A stretch of 64,000 nt of DNA from assembly GCA_003049465.1 (NCBI GenBank), contig PYSS01000147.1:24714-88713 (forward strand), given 5' to 3'. Source of the stretch: Magnaporthiopsis rhizophila. Its lineage: Eukaryota; Ascomycota; Sordariomycetes; Magnaporthales; Magnaporthaceae. A program made the position numbers and the translations under genes. The notes beneath the pieces are model-generated. The model ran no database searches. It was not told the DNA's origin and saw nothing but the letters and a program-made list of their open reading frames with translations. Below, one piece after another: positions 12,566 through 21,966 of this stretch; position 1 is the first letter of the stretch; each line of letters begins with the position of its first letter.

Positions 12566-13056
12566 TTAACATCAACGGAGGCAGACATGGACAGGCGGGC
12601 CGCGCGTACGAGGTGCTGCGGCGCATGATCCCCGGCCCGGACGAGGAGGATCTGCTGCGTCGAGGCCAGCTGCCCGTCTATATACCCAACTACTACCGTG
12701 GCGCGTGGCACGAGTTCCCGCGTACCGCGGGGCGGTCGTCGCAGCTGTTCAACACGGGAACGATCAGCTGGGTGTACAGGTGTCTGGTCGAGGGCCTCTG
12801 TGGGCTCCGGGGTGATTCTGCTGGCGGGTTGTTGGTTAACCCGCAGATGCCGCCCTCGTGGGAGGGCATGAGCGTCACGAGGCTGTTTCGGGGTGCGACC
12901 TTTGAAGTTAAGGTTGTGAGGTCTGCGGAGGATAAGGTTGACGGGGTCAGGGTGAGGTATGAGGGGAGTGCGGAGTGGTTGCCCGAGGCGCGGATTCCGG
13001 GCGGGGAGATTGAGGCTGGGAAAACGTATCGACTGGATGTGGTGGTGCCGAAGTAG
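10528..13056 (+). CDS. GH94 phosphorylase, cellobionic-acid phosphorylase-like (NdvB-type)
   Basis: A single uninterrupted frame of 842 codons. The N-terminal beta-sandwich (about 1-270) contains SIFPHFTIGYMSWMNQSASW. A linker and the (alpha/alpha)6 barrel follow, with QDNMGMSY, HTDHCVWLPV and the GDWCDPMN motif (Asp475, Asp478), the position that carries the acid catalyst in GH94. RGAWHEFPRTAGRSSQLFNTGT and a small C-terminal sheet finish the protein. The family phosphorolyses beta-glucosidic disaccharides. The fungal branch known from Neurospora acts on cellobionic acid, giving alpha-glucose-1-phosphate and gluconate; assigning that substrate here is inference. No signal peptide, so probably cytosolic. 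Residues 649-679 are 31 consecutive Asn encoded only by AAC, inserted between two otherwise conserved barrel segments. Confidence 0.88.
12472..12576 (+). repeat. (AAC)31 microsatellite inside the GH94 coding sequence
   Basis: Thirty-one perfect AAC units (12472-12564) are followed by ATT AAC ATC AAC, an imperfect continuation of the tract. They encode poly-Asn and then Ile-Asn-Ile-Asn. No synonymous AAT appears within the perfect run, which points to recent slippage expansion rather than an old selected tract. Confidence 0.97.
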
Positions 13057-13559
13057 GTGGACTGGAAAAGTTTGGCTTTTGGATACGGTATCAGGCTGTG
13101 GATGTACAGGTGGATTGGAAAAGTTTCGTTAGACATGCTATCAGGCTATGGACGAAGTCTGATGTCCTTCGTGACTGCATGCTGGATCATACCCGCTACC
13201 TAGACGGAGGGATTTTCTTGGTCTCTTTGGCTTACTCTATCTGGATCATTCTGGGCTGGGGTGGGGGAAAATCATCAAAGGGAAGGGCCACATAGTCATT
13301 ATTAGATGATAGAACAGCGGGGTTTCCCTTCTGGCAAAAGATGAGGCTGCGCAGGGGATGTGTTGAAACGACAGCGTGGAAGAAAACAAACGCCACAGAA
13401 CACCCGGGCGTGGCTTCTTGATGCTCCCAGGTTCTCTCTACCTCCGTAAAGACGGGGTTGCCCACGCCAGACAAGAGCATTACGGCCTACGCCGCGTCGT
13501 CTGACTGGCAATTTCGCGCGCGCCGGCCCGGGCTCATCTGATGTTGTCCACATCCGGCA
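13057..13559. other. Intergenic region after the GH94 gene
   Basis: No gene recognised. Two similar short segments just after the stop (about 13,057-13,095 and 13,108-13,150) share GTGGA(C)TGGAAAAGTTT and ATCAGGCT. They look like a small direct duplication in the 3' UTR. Confidence 0.4.
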
Positions 13560-14850
13560 TCATCCTGGGCATGTCATACTTCTTGGACCAGCTACCGCTG
13601 TTATCCAGGGTAAGGATGCCCTCGTATCGAACGCGTTATTTATGGTCTCAACGCAACCCGGCCCATCAGCGAGATGTGCAGCGCGGAACTCGCCGAGCCG
13701 TTGCTGGCGCAGTCCTTGATCACAGCCCTCACCAGCCACTGCGCGCGCTGGCGCATGTCGATGTCCTCGCGGCCGAAGACAACGCAGATGACATTGCCTG
13801 CTCTATTACTCTTGCTCAAAGTTAGCTCGATGAGAGATGAAATCTCGAGCGAGAGGCACTGGCTACACGGACCTTTGAGCAGCTCCCGCTTGATGACGTT
13901 GAGGACCGGCTTGGGCCATACCCGGCGTCCATGTAGATCCAGTAGCCCATGTCGATCTTTGCGACCACCGCGAACTCTTCTTCTGTACCGGGTGGCTCAT
14001 CTAGCGGCCTCTCCATAGTAGAGTGAGTTGTCCAGCAGATGTGGCGCAGCGCCGCCGCGTTTTGCAGGACCATGCTCACGCGCAGGGGCGGATGATATCG
14101 ACGATGCCGGCTGGGTCTTTTCGCTTCTCGTACGTGACCGTGAAGGCTCGAACCGAGCCCGGGCGGCGCCGTCATCGGCCGGAGCCGGGCTGCAAGAAGA
14201 CACCGCCGCTGACAGGCGGAAGCCGTAGGGGAACAGACTGTAACATTCGTTGGGCGCCTGTTCCTACCGCGGACTGGTGCTGGCCCTCGGGGCTCTGCAT
14301 GGCGCCTAATATCGGTATGGGTGACCCCGGATTCGCCCTTGGTGGGCAAAAAGGCCAGGACCTCGATGCCTCAGTGGAAGGTCAAGCGGTCGCCGTGGGG
14401 CGTGGGGCCGACGCCGTGGTCGGGCGCGTTGTCGATGGTGGAGCCGTAACGCCAACTCGGGCAGTTGAGCCAGACACGGCCCTGGAGCTCGCGCTCGCGC
14501 GGGTGGCCCTTCAGCCGCATAAACGTACCGCCAGGTCGACCACGACGTAGCATTCGTCAGCGCTGGCCTCTGACACCCGGTGAACCTGCGTACCTAGGTA
14601 CCCCAGGCTCACGACGGCGCTTCCCAGCACGCGGGGCGCCGCGCCGCTCTGGCCCCTTGCTGAAGATCCACAGGGGCGCCTCGAGGTTGGCGCAGGCGCA
14701 CACGACCACCTGCACGTCCGACACGGACCGCAGGTACACGGGGCAGCTATCGATGAACTCCTCGCCGTCGAGCAGGCAGTGCATGTCGCACGCCTGGCAG
14801 TCTGGGTTGACATAGTGTACGAGCTACGGTCATTAGATACCCGCATGTCA
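13560..14850 (-). pseudogene. Possible eroded protein-coding remnant, family not identified
   Basis: Several minus-strand stretches read like real protein but switch frame and meet stops. One near 13,620-13,801 contains NVICVVFGRED and ends at a stop. One near 14,371-14,553 contains RVWLNCPSWRYGSTID and ends at a stop. One near 14,560-14,784 contains LLDGEEFIDSCPVYLRSV. Their order and common strand suggest one decayed gene, or a gene with introns I failed to resolve. I do not recognise the family and assign no function. Confidence 0.25.
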
Positions 14851-16950
14851 TTAAGGCAGCAGGCGAATCTCCAACCTTAGCACGTCAAGCGCTTCGGCGT
14901 GTTCCACCAAGCATAGGATATGGCACTCAGACTGCAGAAGTGTTCTTGCCGCATATCCCCAAAACTCGCACATGATCCACGCTCTATCGGACAACCGCCT
15001 AAGGGATGTCCCGGCATAGGAGCATGTAGTGGACCGTTCCACTGAGCTGATGAGATCGATGTGCGTGGGTTGATAGGATAGCTCGGATGCTCTCGTCGGG
15101 CCCTTCGGTTCTTGTCTAGCCGATCGGTCTGAGCGCCATGCAGCCGTAGACAAACTGCTGGCATTATTTACCGGTGGTTTTGAGTAGTAAATGCTTTGGT
15201 CGAAATTTGGACCGAGTCTCGAAATATGTCGAGAAGTGTGGGTTCATGGTGGAATCATGCCTGGATCCCTGCCAACTTCCCCGGCGGTAGATAAGCAGTC
15301 ATGCTCGAAGCCCTAGCTGTAAGCTCCGTGCTAGTTATGGACTTGAAAGAGGGGAAAGCTTGGGATCATTTATTGGTAGCCACGAAGCCGAGCTGTCCTG
15401 GAATTGTCTCCATGCTCTTCGGCATCAGAAACTCCCCCGAGCAGGTCAGAAACTGCTTTGTTCTGCATGGTAGAGTAGTGTCTAGATGCCTCGAGGAGTG
15501 CCTTTTAAATACACAAACAACGATTAACAATGCAAAACAGCCCTTCTCGCGCCTCGCCTCCCGACCGCGGGAAGTCGGTAGTGGAAATAGTATGACGGAC
15601 CGAACCTTGGCCCGCCGTATGATAGCCCGTGCCGGGCTAGTTTGCCTTCGTTCAAACCTTACGTCGACTCATCGGCGCCATTACAACATCCGGGCCGACC
15701 TGCCACCGCCTTCGCATGTGAAGCCGCCGGTGCGGCCATTGCAAAAGGTCTGCCCCGGATACAGTTGGCGGGCCTCTTTCAAGTCCGCGCACCGAAATCT
15801 CCGTTTTTCCAAGTCCCGAATCTACAACTTATTATCCAGACCGCATACGGCAAAACAGCCACGGGGAGACCGCCATCAAGTCCCCTCAGCGAGCGGATTA
15901 CCATCCCCGGCGGAGCTCCATAGAAAAATGGGAGGAGCCCCTGAAGCAGCTGTTGCTGGTGCTCAAGAACCAGCCAGGGGTAATCCACACCGCTGGGCCA
16001 GTGGCCCGAGGACCCAAGCAGGGTGGGGTATTTGGTCGGTATGTCGTCGCCATTCCCGGGCGCGGCGTGGGCACGGAGATCCAGCATGTCAATTCAACTT
16101 CCCGATCAAGGGCTGTGGTCACGCGAACATGTACTTGGGCCAGTTCCGGATGTTATCTAATGTTCTCGTCTCTCAAAGCTCACCGAGCCCGGTTCCCGCG
16201 CTGGTCCTAACATGCTTAGTGCCTTTCCTTTTTTGTGTAGACGTTAAATGTCCTACCGGGAGCACATGCGCAGCTGCGCGTCTGCAGCTCAGGCTTTGGG
16301 ACGGATGTGACTCTTACCAATCCGTCTTTTGGGCATCCCCTTCTGTAGTGGAGTATGTCGGGTCCGCGTCGGTGCTGAAGATTTGTATTGGGGCCTAGCG
16401 CTATGCCAGGGAGAGATGGCAGTCCCCGGAATCTACCAACTTTTAAAACCATGCTTCCCAAAAGTTGGATAATCTCCTCGCAACCCCTCGGATATAGCTC
16501 GCCGGGTATCTCCAGGTGGGCCGGCGGGTAAAGAAGAAGAAAACACACCCCATTTGGAGATGTCCGACCAGTCGCTGCAGGGTCGCAGGGAGCAGCTCGA
16601 GTAAATGCCGATAACAACCAGCAAAGTGCCTTAAGGAGAGAGGATTGAACTTCGAGAGCCCTTCTGCCAGCAGCCTGACCGCATATAGCATCGCTAACCA
16701 AGGGCGCCGACCGTTCGCTGGGTTTTCAGCAGCATAGCCGCGTTGGCTTCAAATTACCCCTGAGCATTGGCGAGCCCCTTAAGCCTTTGCCCGTGGATTG
16801 GAATAACGGTCAGAGACGCACCAATCATAGTCACAGTGACTGCCAACGAAGTAAATGGTCACACCGGTTACAGGCAATGGAAGACAGGAGGGTTCTGCCC
16901 AGGGCCGCCATTGCCGATGTATGTCCCGCCGTCCTCATGTCGCTCCCTCG
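14851..16950. other. Region without a supportable gene
   Basis: A plus-strand frame of 365 codons (15,301-16,398) is open by chance or decay. Its composition is unlike a protein, and it overlaps equally plausible frames on both strands. Nothing recognisable otherwise. Confidence 0.45.
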
Positions 16951-16954
16951 CCAT

Positions 16955-17758
16955 ATACTAACCGTCCACCGCCACGACACAAAACAGGCCACAGAAAACG
17001 TCGGCAAGCCCATCCCCAAACCTCTCCTCGCGTTCTAGTTCAAGGCGACATCTTATGGCGCAAAGGCGGCAGCCTAGCATCGGGCAAGGCGTCGCTTCCC
17101 AATGCAAGCGCCGCGTCCGCGGTAGGAGTCGACTCGCGCTCCCTCTCAAGCCCAACCTCCGCGCTGCTGACGTCCTCGGCGATGTCATGACACCCCGACC
17201 GATGCCGCCGCCGACACAGGTGTCTACCGCTCCGTGCCGTCCGACTAGAGCCTGGACCCGCTCAACCCCAAACTCAACGCGCTGCCCATCTTCGCAGCGC
17301 ACTCCCGGCGGCACGCGCATCTGGCGGCGATGTGCGCGGAGTCGGGAATGACCTGGCGTGGGCCAGCGGCGTCAGCGGGCCGTTGCTGGACCGGAACCTA
17401 CGCACAACGGTTCGTGCAGATCGGCATGTTCAACCACAAGCCACGCTCGTGGACGGCGGCGGCAATGCCGTGCCCTGAGCGCTGCATGACGACGACGACG
17501 TCGGCCGGGCCGTGGCCAAGCTGCTCTGCAGCTAGCGGAGAGACGGAGAATAGGGCCGTGTTCGTGCAGACGTGCGCGCGGAGCCTAAGCCGGACGCCGG
17601 AGCCGTACCGGGAGGCGCTTAGTACTGGGCTCAGCGACTTGGATGTGAGGTGCGCCGGCTCCAGTGCCGTTTACGACTACGCCATGAAGGAACGTGCGGC
17701 AGATAAGGTGGACGATGCGCACGTGCTTGGCGCCCTGGCTAGGAGTGTCGGATGCTGA
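16955..17758 (+). pseudogene. Decayed NmrA-like / isoflavone-reductase-like protein
   Basis: Family-typical segments appear in order but in changing frames. VQGDILWRKGG lies near 17,040. A VPSD-like segment that hits a stop is followed by LDPLNPKLNALPIF near 17,245-17,300. MCAESGMTW lies near 17,330, GPLLDRNLRT near 17,380-17,400 and ATLVDGGGNAVP near 17,440-17,470. ETENRAVFVQT lies near 17,545 and AVYDYAMKERAADKVDDAHV near 17,670-17,730. These match the second half of NmrA-like NAD(P)-binding reductases (PSDFG..LNP..LPIF, GPFLDWGL, ATLYDDG). The N-terminal Rossmann GATGxxG motif is not found. At least two frameshifts and stops make it non-functional. Family call by pattern memory. Confidence 0.6.
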
Positions 17759-17883
17759 GCTGACACGGGTCATAAGGAAGTGCGCCAAGAAGGGCTCGGT
17801 GGTAGGCGTGTAGAACCAAAACTGTCCCCTTTCTTTTTAGCCTTTTAGTAATTGGAGAAGTACAAGCCCTGCCGTCCGCCAGC

Positions 17884-18447
17884 CTATTCGCCCAACTCAA
17901 CCGCCCGCATCCCGCTGGTGATGTCGTCCACAGAAGCCGGTTCCGCGGATTCATCATCAGAGTCGACGAAAACAATCCACTACGTTTTTCCGACTCGAGA
18001 GACGTGCTCGACGGGCGCATTTCCTTCAGTGCTCCGAATGGCGCTACCCGGGATGCGATGTAGGAAGATGAACTCGTGCTCTCCGTGTTCGTACGGGATT
18101 CCCAGTCTGGAGGCGAGTCCTCTCGCATCGAATATGTATACCCCGTCGGATAGGGTCGTGGTGTCGATCTCGTAAATCTCGATCCCATGATCCTTGTTCT
18201 TCCAGTTCTTCGCGTGGTCGTAGCAGCTGAACGTCGACTGAAAACAGGTCGAGTCTCTATTTTTCCAGTTGAAGTGATCTTCTGCGGCGAACGACAATCG
18301 CAACTTGGTGGTAATCTCGCGGGTGGGGTCTGCGGCCACCAGGTCCCCGGACAACTCGTCTCGTTTAAACCGAGAGTTCCAGTGCTTCACCTTCCAGAGC
18401 GTAGCCGGAGGGGAGTGGCATCTGTAGCTTTCTAGATCGAAGGGCAT
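17884..18447 (-). pseudogene. DUF7587-like protein with in-frame TAG at 17,980-17,982
   Basis: The frame starts MPFDLESYRCH and is open for 155 codons. A TAG at 17,982-17,980 follows RVGKT; the same frame then continues for 32 codons (WIVFVDSDDESAEPASVDDI...) to a second stop at 17,884. LWKVKHWNSRFKRD...GDLVAADPTREI is the start typical of a fungal domain of unknown function (DUF7587, assigned from memory). The continuation looks like normal protein, so the first stop probably truncates it by about 33 residues. TGG-to-TAG (CpA to TpA on the opposite strand) or CAG-to-TAG would both be RIP-type changes. The shortened protein could still be made. A TATAAA at 18,560-18,565 (minus strand) lies about 113 bases upstream. 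Confidence 0.6.
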
Positions 18448-18559
18448 GGATGGATAGGTACGTGTGTGTTTGGGGGTCGATATCGGGGAATACCGCGTCC
18501 AACAAAAAATTGTGAAGTTAATGCTGAGGGATGCTGAGTAGAAGGATTCTGTCAGGCTC

Positions 18560-18565
18560 TTTATA
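18560..18565 (-). promoter_or_regulatory. TATA box of the DUF7587-like gene
   Basis: TATAAA on the minus strand, 113 bases before the ATG at 18,447. The flank 18,448-18,761 shows nothing else. Confidence 0.4.
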
Positions 18566-18761
18566 AGGTTTCCTTAGTAGCCCCACTTCCCCAACAGCAT
18601 AGGGCGAGCCAAGGAGGTCGGTTTAAGCTAACAGGATTTTCATTCGCAAGCCGTCACCTCGTGCTTCTTTTAGTCGCGGCCTAGACCAAGTGATGACGTC
18701 GCGCGGGGCCCCAACGAGCCCCTAATCCCAGAAGCTCCCTCCCGCCGGCACCAGCAGTCTC

Positions 18762-19229
18762 CTAGCTGATCAGCTCCCTGTCACGGAGCAAGCAATACGT
18801 CGGCTTGGGACTCAGCGGACTCAATGAGCTATCGTAGCGCCCATTTTCAGTCTTCACGTCCACGTAATCCCTCGCCTTGCCGTCCACCCGGTCCCAGTCG
18901 AGCACCGAGGTGCCTACGCAGCTGCCATCCGCCTTGATGGCGCCGAGCGCCTGCTCCGCCCAGGTGAGGGCCATCCACGAGGGATCGCCCTGGACAAGGG
19001 GCACTGCCATCAGGACTTCGAGCAGATGCGTCAAGTCCGTTATCTTGGCGATCAAGATGCGCGCGAGGAGGTTGGGGCCCGTTCTCACATCCTCCGTCTC
19101 CCAAGAGTCGTATTCCCAACGGCGGTCGCGGGTGTACTTGACCTCTGCACGCAGTCCAGGTACCGCGGATCCCTTCTCCTCTTTAGGGCCGATGATGAAT
19201 CCATACTGGTACCTTTGGTCAAACGCGTT
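18762..19229 (-). CDS. DUF6914-like hypothetical protein, 5' end not found
   Basis: An open minus-strand frame of 155 residues from FDQRYQYGFIIGPKEEKG to RDRELIS and a stop. It matches the pattern of a fungal family I remember as DUF6914: a first exon ending near Y(H/Q)(W/Y)(A/G)FI(V/I)GPKEE, then RTGPNLLARILIAKITD, QGDPSWM and AREYV-like segments. The usual first exon (family start ...YVALY.RGG) is not visible upstream, where the frame meets a TAA at 19,230-19,232. It may lie beyond an unrecognised intron or be lost. A second, shorter copy of the same family lies 1.1 kb away at 20,286. Function unknown for the family. Confidence 0.5.
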   Translation of the reverse strand, partial: NAFDQRYQYGFIIGPKEEKGSAVPGLRAEVKYTRDRRWEYDSWETEDVRTGPNLLARILIAKITDLTHLLEVLMAVPLVQGDPSWMALTWAEQALGAIKADGSCVGTSVLDWDRVDGKARDYVDVKTENGRYDSSLSPLSPKPTYCLLRDRELIS

Positions 19230-19232
19230 TTA

Positions 19233-20285
19233 GCTGGTCTGATGGGTCGGGGAATAGGAAGGAATTCTATGCTCCTGGGCCACGGCATGCTACCCACCGC
19301 AACAGGGGCATATTCTTGATACCGCTGGGGTAGACGGCCCTATTCTCGGTTCGTTAGCGAGGCTTGGCGGGTATCCGTCTTGCGTAGAATGCAATTACAG
19401 GTAAAGTCTTTTTTTGCCGCGCATATTCACGGGATGTTCACTGGAGATGCTAGTAGAAGTAGCGGTAAGATCGTGGCTGGCAAGCTGGAGAAAGCGGATA
19501 GAAGAAGCCAAGACACATCGTCGTCGTCATATATATACACGAACCCAGGTCACTCGTTCAGAACGAGGACGGTTACGTCATCCGAGAAGCACGCATGTGC
19601 GTGTGGGAGGCATCACTCGAAGGCATGGTCACCATCACGGCTGCAATACAACTCACCTTTCCTCTCGTATCTATAACACACGTGTCACGGAATACTCGAA
19701 GATCGTCATGCATATGAACCTCTTCAACCAGGTGAACCGACTCTTTCCCGAGGATCGCATGCCCATCCTGGGATCAGGTGAGCGTCGCGCTCGCGACAAT
19801 GTTCAGCCCTTGGTCCTCGAGATCCAGAATGATGATTCGTCCATCAAGGCGTCGCCGCTTTCTAGAATCTAATCTTTAGCGGACTAGCAATCGCACGAAA
19901 ATGGCTAGAGTCGATCGGCACAGGTACCAGAGGGAAGCCTGATAGGAGAGGCGCAAGCAGGGAGTGTTGGTTAATTTAATACATAAAAGGAAAGAGTAAA
20001 CGGAATGGGAAAGGAAAAAGTAAAGGAAATAGGAAAGGAAAGAGGAAAGGAAATTGGAAAATAAATAGGACTTTTTTCCTCTTCCTTTCCTATTTCCTTT
20101 CCTATCTCCTTTCCTATCTCCTTGCCTATTTCCTTTCCTATTTCCTTCCCTGTTCCTTCTTTTTCATTTTCTTCCGCCTCAACTTGCTTCACTGACTCCA
20201 TACCCAGCCAGAACATAATCCCCGTGCAAGTTGCTCAGTGGTGCCGGCCAGCCGGGCGCGGCGACGCGCGCGGCCGCCTAGGCAT
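19233..20285. other. Intergenic region between the two DUF6914 copies
   Basis: A plus-strand frame at 19,414-19,872 ends in a protein-like segment (TEYSKIVMHMNLFNQVNRLF). I cannot place it in a family. The purine/pyrimidine inverted repeat at 19,984-20,165 is listed separately. Confidence 0.4.
19984..20165. repeat. Purine-rich / pyrimidine-rich inverted repeat
   Basis: The left arm (about 19,984-20,067) is built of GGAAA/GGAAAT units. The right arm (about 20,075-20,165) is built of the complementary TTTCC and CTATTTCCTTTCC units. Each arm is an imperfect tandem repeat of about 10 bases. Together they could form a long imperfect hairpin. Confidence 0.8.
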
Positions 20286-20624
20286 CTAGGAGACCGTCTC
20301 TCTGCCCTCGAGCATGTCGAACGTCGGCTTGGGGAGGGCCATGTCCCCAGAGTCGTACCGCCCGCCTTGGCCTTTCTGGGCGACGTACTCCCTCGCGGTG
20401 GCTTCGATTTGAGACCAGTCCAGGGCAGCGGTGCCGACGCATTCCCCGTCCACCTTGATGGCCTCCAGCGCCTGTGCTATCCACGTCCGACATCTGTATT
20501 TGGGGTCGTCCTGGGCGAGGGGGATGCTGCGCAGGATGCCGAGGAGACGCTGCTGGTCCATGATCTTGGCGATGACCAAGCGAGCGAGGAGGGATACGGT
20601 GCTGCGAACATTGGGGATACACCT
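20286..20624 (-). pseudogene. Truncated DUF6914-like copy
   Basis: Minus-strand frame reading IPNVRSTVSLLARLVIAKIM ... WIAQALEAIKVDGECVGTAALDW ... AREYVAQKGQGGRYDSG ... MLEGRETVS and a stop. It is colinear with the copy at 18,762-19,229 (shared LLAR, IAKI, AREYV, GRYDS). It contains only the C-terminal two-thirds: the YGFIIGPKEE part is missing. Immediately upstream, near 20,625, the sequence changes abruptly into an unrelated kinase fragment. Confidence 0.6.
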
Positions 20625-21130
20625 GCGCCGGGGGGCGGCTTGATCGACCGCAGCTCTTCAAAAATTGCGCCGCAGGTTTCCCAGAACATTCGCCCATGCC
20701 TGGTCGTCCGACCGCAGCCTCTTCCAGACCGAGGCGAGCATCTCGCCCTAGACGCGATCCTGGACGATGTAGGCCATGTCCTTGTGGACGAAGGCGCAGT
20801 GGACTCTGGGCACGGGGACGCCCGGCGCGTGCTCGGCGACGAATCTCACGGCCGCCGCCTCTTCCAGGCGGACCACGAGACCCGTCTCGACGACAAGACG
20901 CTCGGATATATACACGCAGGAGCCGCAGCACGACTCGGGCCGGAGCAGCCTCGTGGCTCGAACGGCGAGACGGGTAAGGATCCCGCGCGTCCGCGTGTTG
21001 TTGACGGCGAGGGCCTCGCTTCCATCGTGCCAGCCTTCGCGAGCTTGTCCCAAGGCGCCATGGACGCGGCTCGCGGGGTATAATTGGATGTCGTGACGTG
21101 GTCCGCTTGTGGATTGAGAGGTTGTGTTGT
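20625..21130 (-). pseudogene. APH/choline-kinase-like phosphotransferase, N-terminal fragment
   Basis: Minus-strand segments CVYISERLVVETG, RLEEAAAVRFVAEHAPGVPV, PRVHCAFVHKDMAYIVQDRV and, after a TAG at 20,748-20,750, GEMLASVWKRLRSD and then, in a shifted frame, EELRSIKPPPGAG. These follow the start of fungal aminoglycoside-phosphotransferase-like kinases (VVKxG, EAxxMRFVAE, VPxPRV, YIVMERV.GE, LRSIKPP). The catalytic HxD and DFG-like loops would come later and are absent. With an in-frame stop, a frameshift and the loss of the catalytic half it is dead. The junction to the DUF6914 fragment is near 20,625. Confidence 0.6.
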
Positions 21131-21480
21131 TCAGGTGGCAGAGGCTTGGAAATTGTGGGTTCAGCGGATGTGAATTGAGCGACGCCCCAAGAATCCAGCT
21201 GTTTAGCGCCGATGACAGGGGCAACAGCCACTAAATGGACCAGGCGATACACGTGATCAGTCATCTGAATTCCTTCACGTCTACGTCGGTTTTCAGACAC
21301 GCGGCTGCCGGGATTGTACCCGTTGGTTGTATTATTTTATCTGTAAATCCAGTATCCCTCGCAAATCCCTTAACCAAACCTTCCCACGTCATCAAGCGTC
21401 TCTTCATAAGCCAATATCATCAAGGAGCGTGATTATATATAGGAAACCCCAAACATTGACCATCACCAGCCTCACATGCC
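21131..21480. other. Intergenic region
   Basis: No feature recognised. It separates the pseudogene cluster from the BYS1 gene and would hold the latter's 3' UTR. Confidence 0.4.
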
Positions 21481-21966
21481 CTACGCGCACAGCGTAAGCG
21501 TCACGCTCCGCGACGACGTGCAGACCTTGACCTGGCTGCCAGCCGGCGGAGTGCCCTGCGGCCACTCGATCCTGGGGCACGTGGGCTCATCGCTCGCCAC
21601 GACCAGGTTGCTTCCGGGCAGCGCGTTGCCGAACACGCTGCTCAGGTCGTACCAGACGCGGTCGCCGTCGAGGTTGTAGGCGTACACGAGCTGCGGGCTG
21701 CCGTTGAAGAGGCCGTCGGGCGCGCGCGTGACCTTCAGGGCGCGTCCGCCCGTCTTGGGGTCGCGCGAAAAGCCCTCGGCGTAGAAGCCGCCGCCAGCGC
21801 CGAGCGTGTAGCCCGGCGACACGTCGGAGCCCACGGCCCAGACGGTGACCGGGAACGAGCACTTGTTGAGCACGCGCGCGACGGGGCCCGAGCCCGTGCC
21901 CGTCGCGGCGGCGAAAGGCGCCGCGGCGAGGGCGAGGAGGGTGGCGGCAGCGGTGGGGGCGTGCAT
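21481..21966 (-). CDS. Secreted BYS1-domain (thaumatin-like) protein
   Basis: A single frame of 161 residues. MHAPTAAATLLALAAAPFAAATG is a signal peptide. The mature part follows the BYS1 pattern closely: VLNKCSFPVTVWAVGSDVSP, GGGFYAEGFSRDP, TGGRALKVTR, DGLFNGSPQLVYAYNLDGDRVWYDLSSVFG, then SDEPTCPRIEWPQGTPPAGSQVKVC and TLTLCA at the C-terminus. Four cysteines of the mature part (NKC, PTC, VKVC, TLCA) could form two disulfides. BYS1-type proteins are small secreted or cell-surface fungal proteins, some antigenic; their biochemical role is unclear. No intron. A TATA-like CATAAAAG on the minus strand lies near 22,130-22,140. Confidence 0.85.
   Translation of the reverse strand: MHAPTAAATLLALAAAPFAAATGTGSGPVARVLNKCSFPVTVWAVGSDVSPGYTLGAGGGFYAEGFSRDPKTGGRALKVTRAPDGLFNGSPQLVYAYNLDGDRVWYDLSSVFGNALPGSNLVVASDEPTCPRIEWPQGTPPAGSQVKVCTSSRSVTLTLCA

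Noticed and set aside
11191..12711. A 506-codon open frame on the minus strand, with a long valine run
   Set aside because: It is the antisense shadow of the GC-rich GH94 gene; the valine run is the reverse of the AAC repeat. No domain is recognisable.
611..13056. A co-regulated biosynthetic or catabolic cluster
   Set aside because: The galactanase, dehydrogenase, transporter and phosphorylase differ in strand and spacing, and there is no core synthase or regulator. Nothing supports a cluster.
15301..16398. A 365-codon plus-strand open frame
   Set aside because: Composition is not protein-like, no family features, and equally long overlapping frames exist on the other strand. Probably chance openness.
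19971..20216. An 81-codon minus-strand frame with KEIG repeats, possible repeat protein
   Set aside because: It is only the translation of the GGAAAT-type repeat and stays open because the repeat lacks stops in that frame.
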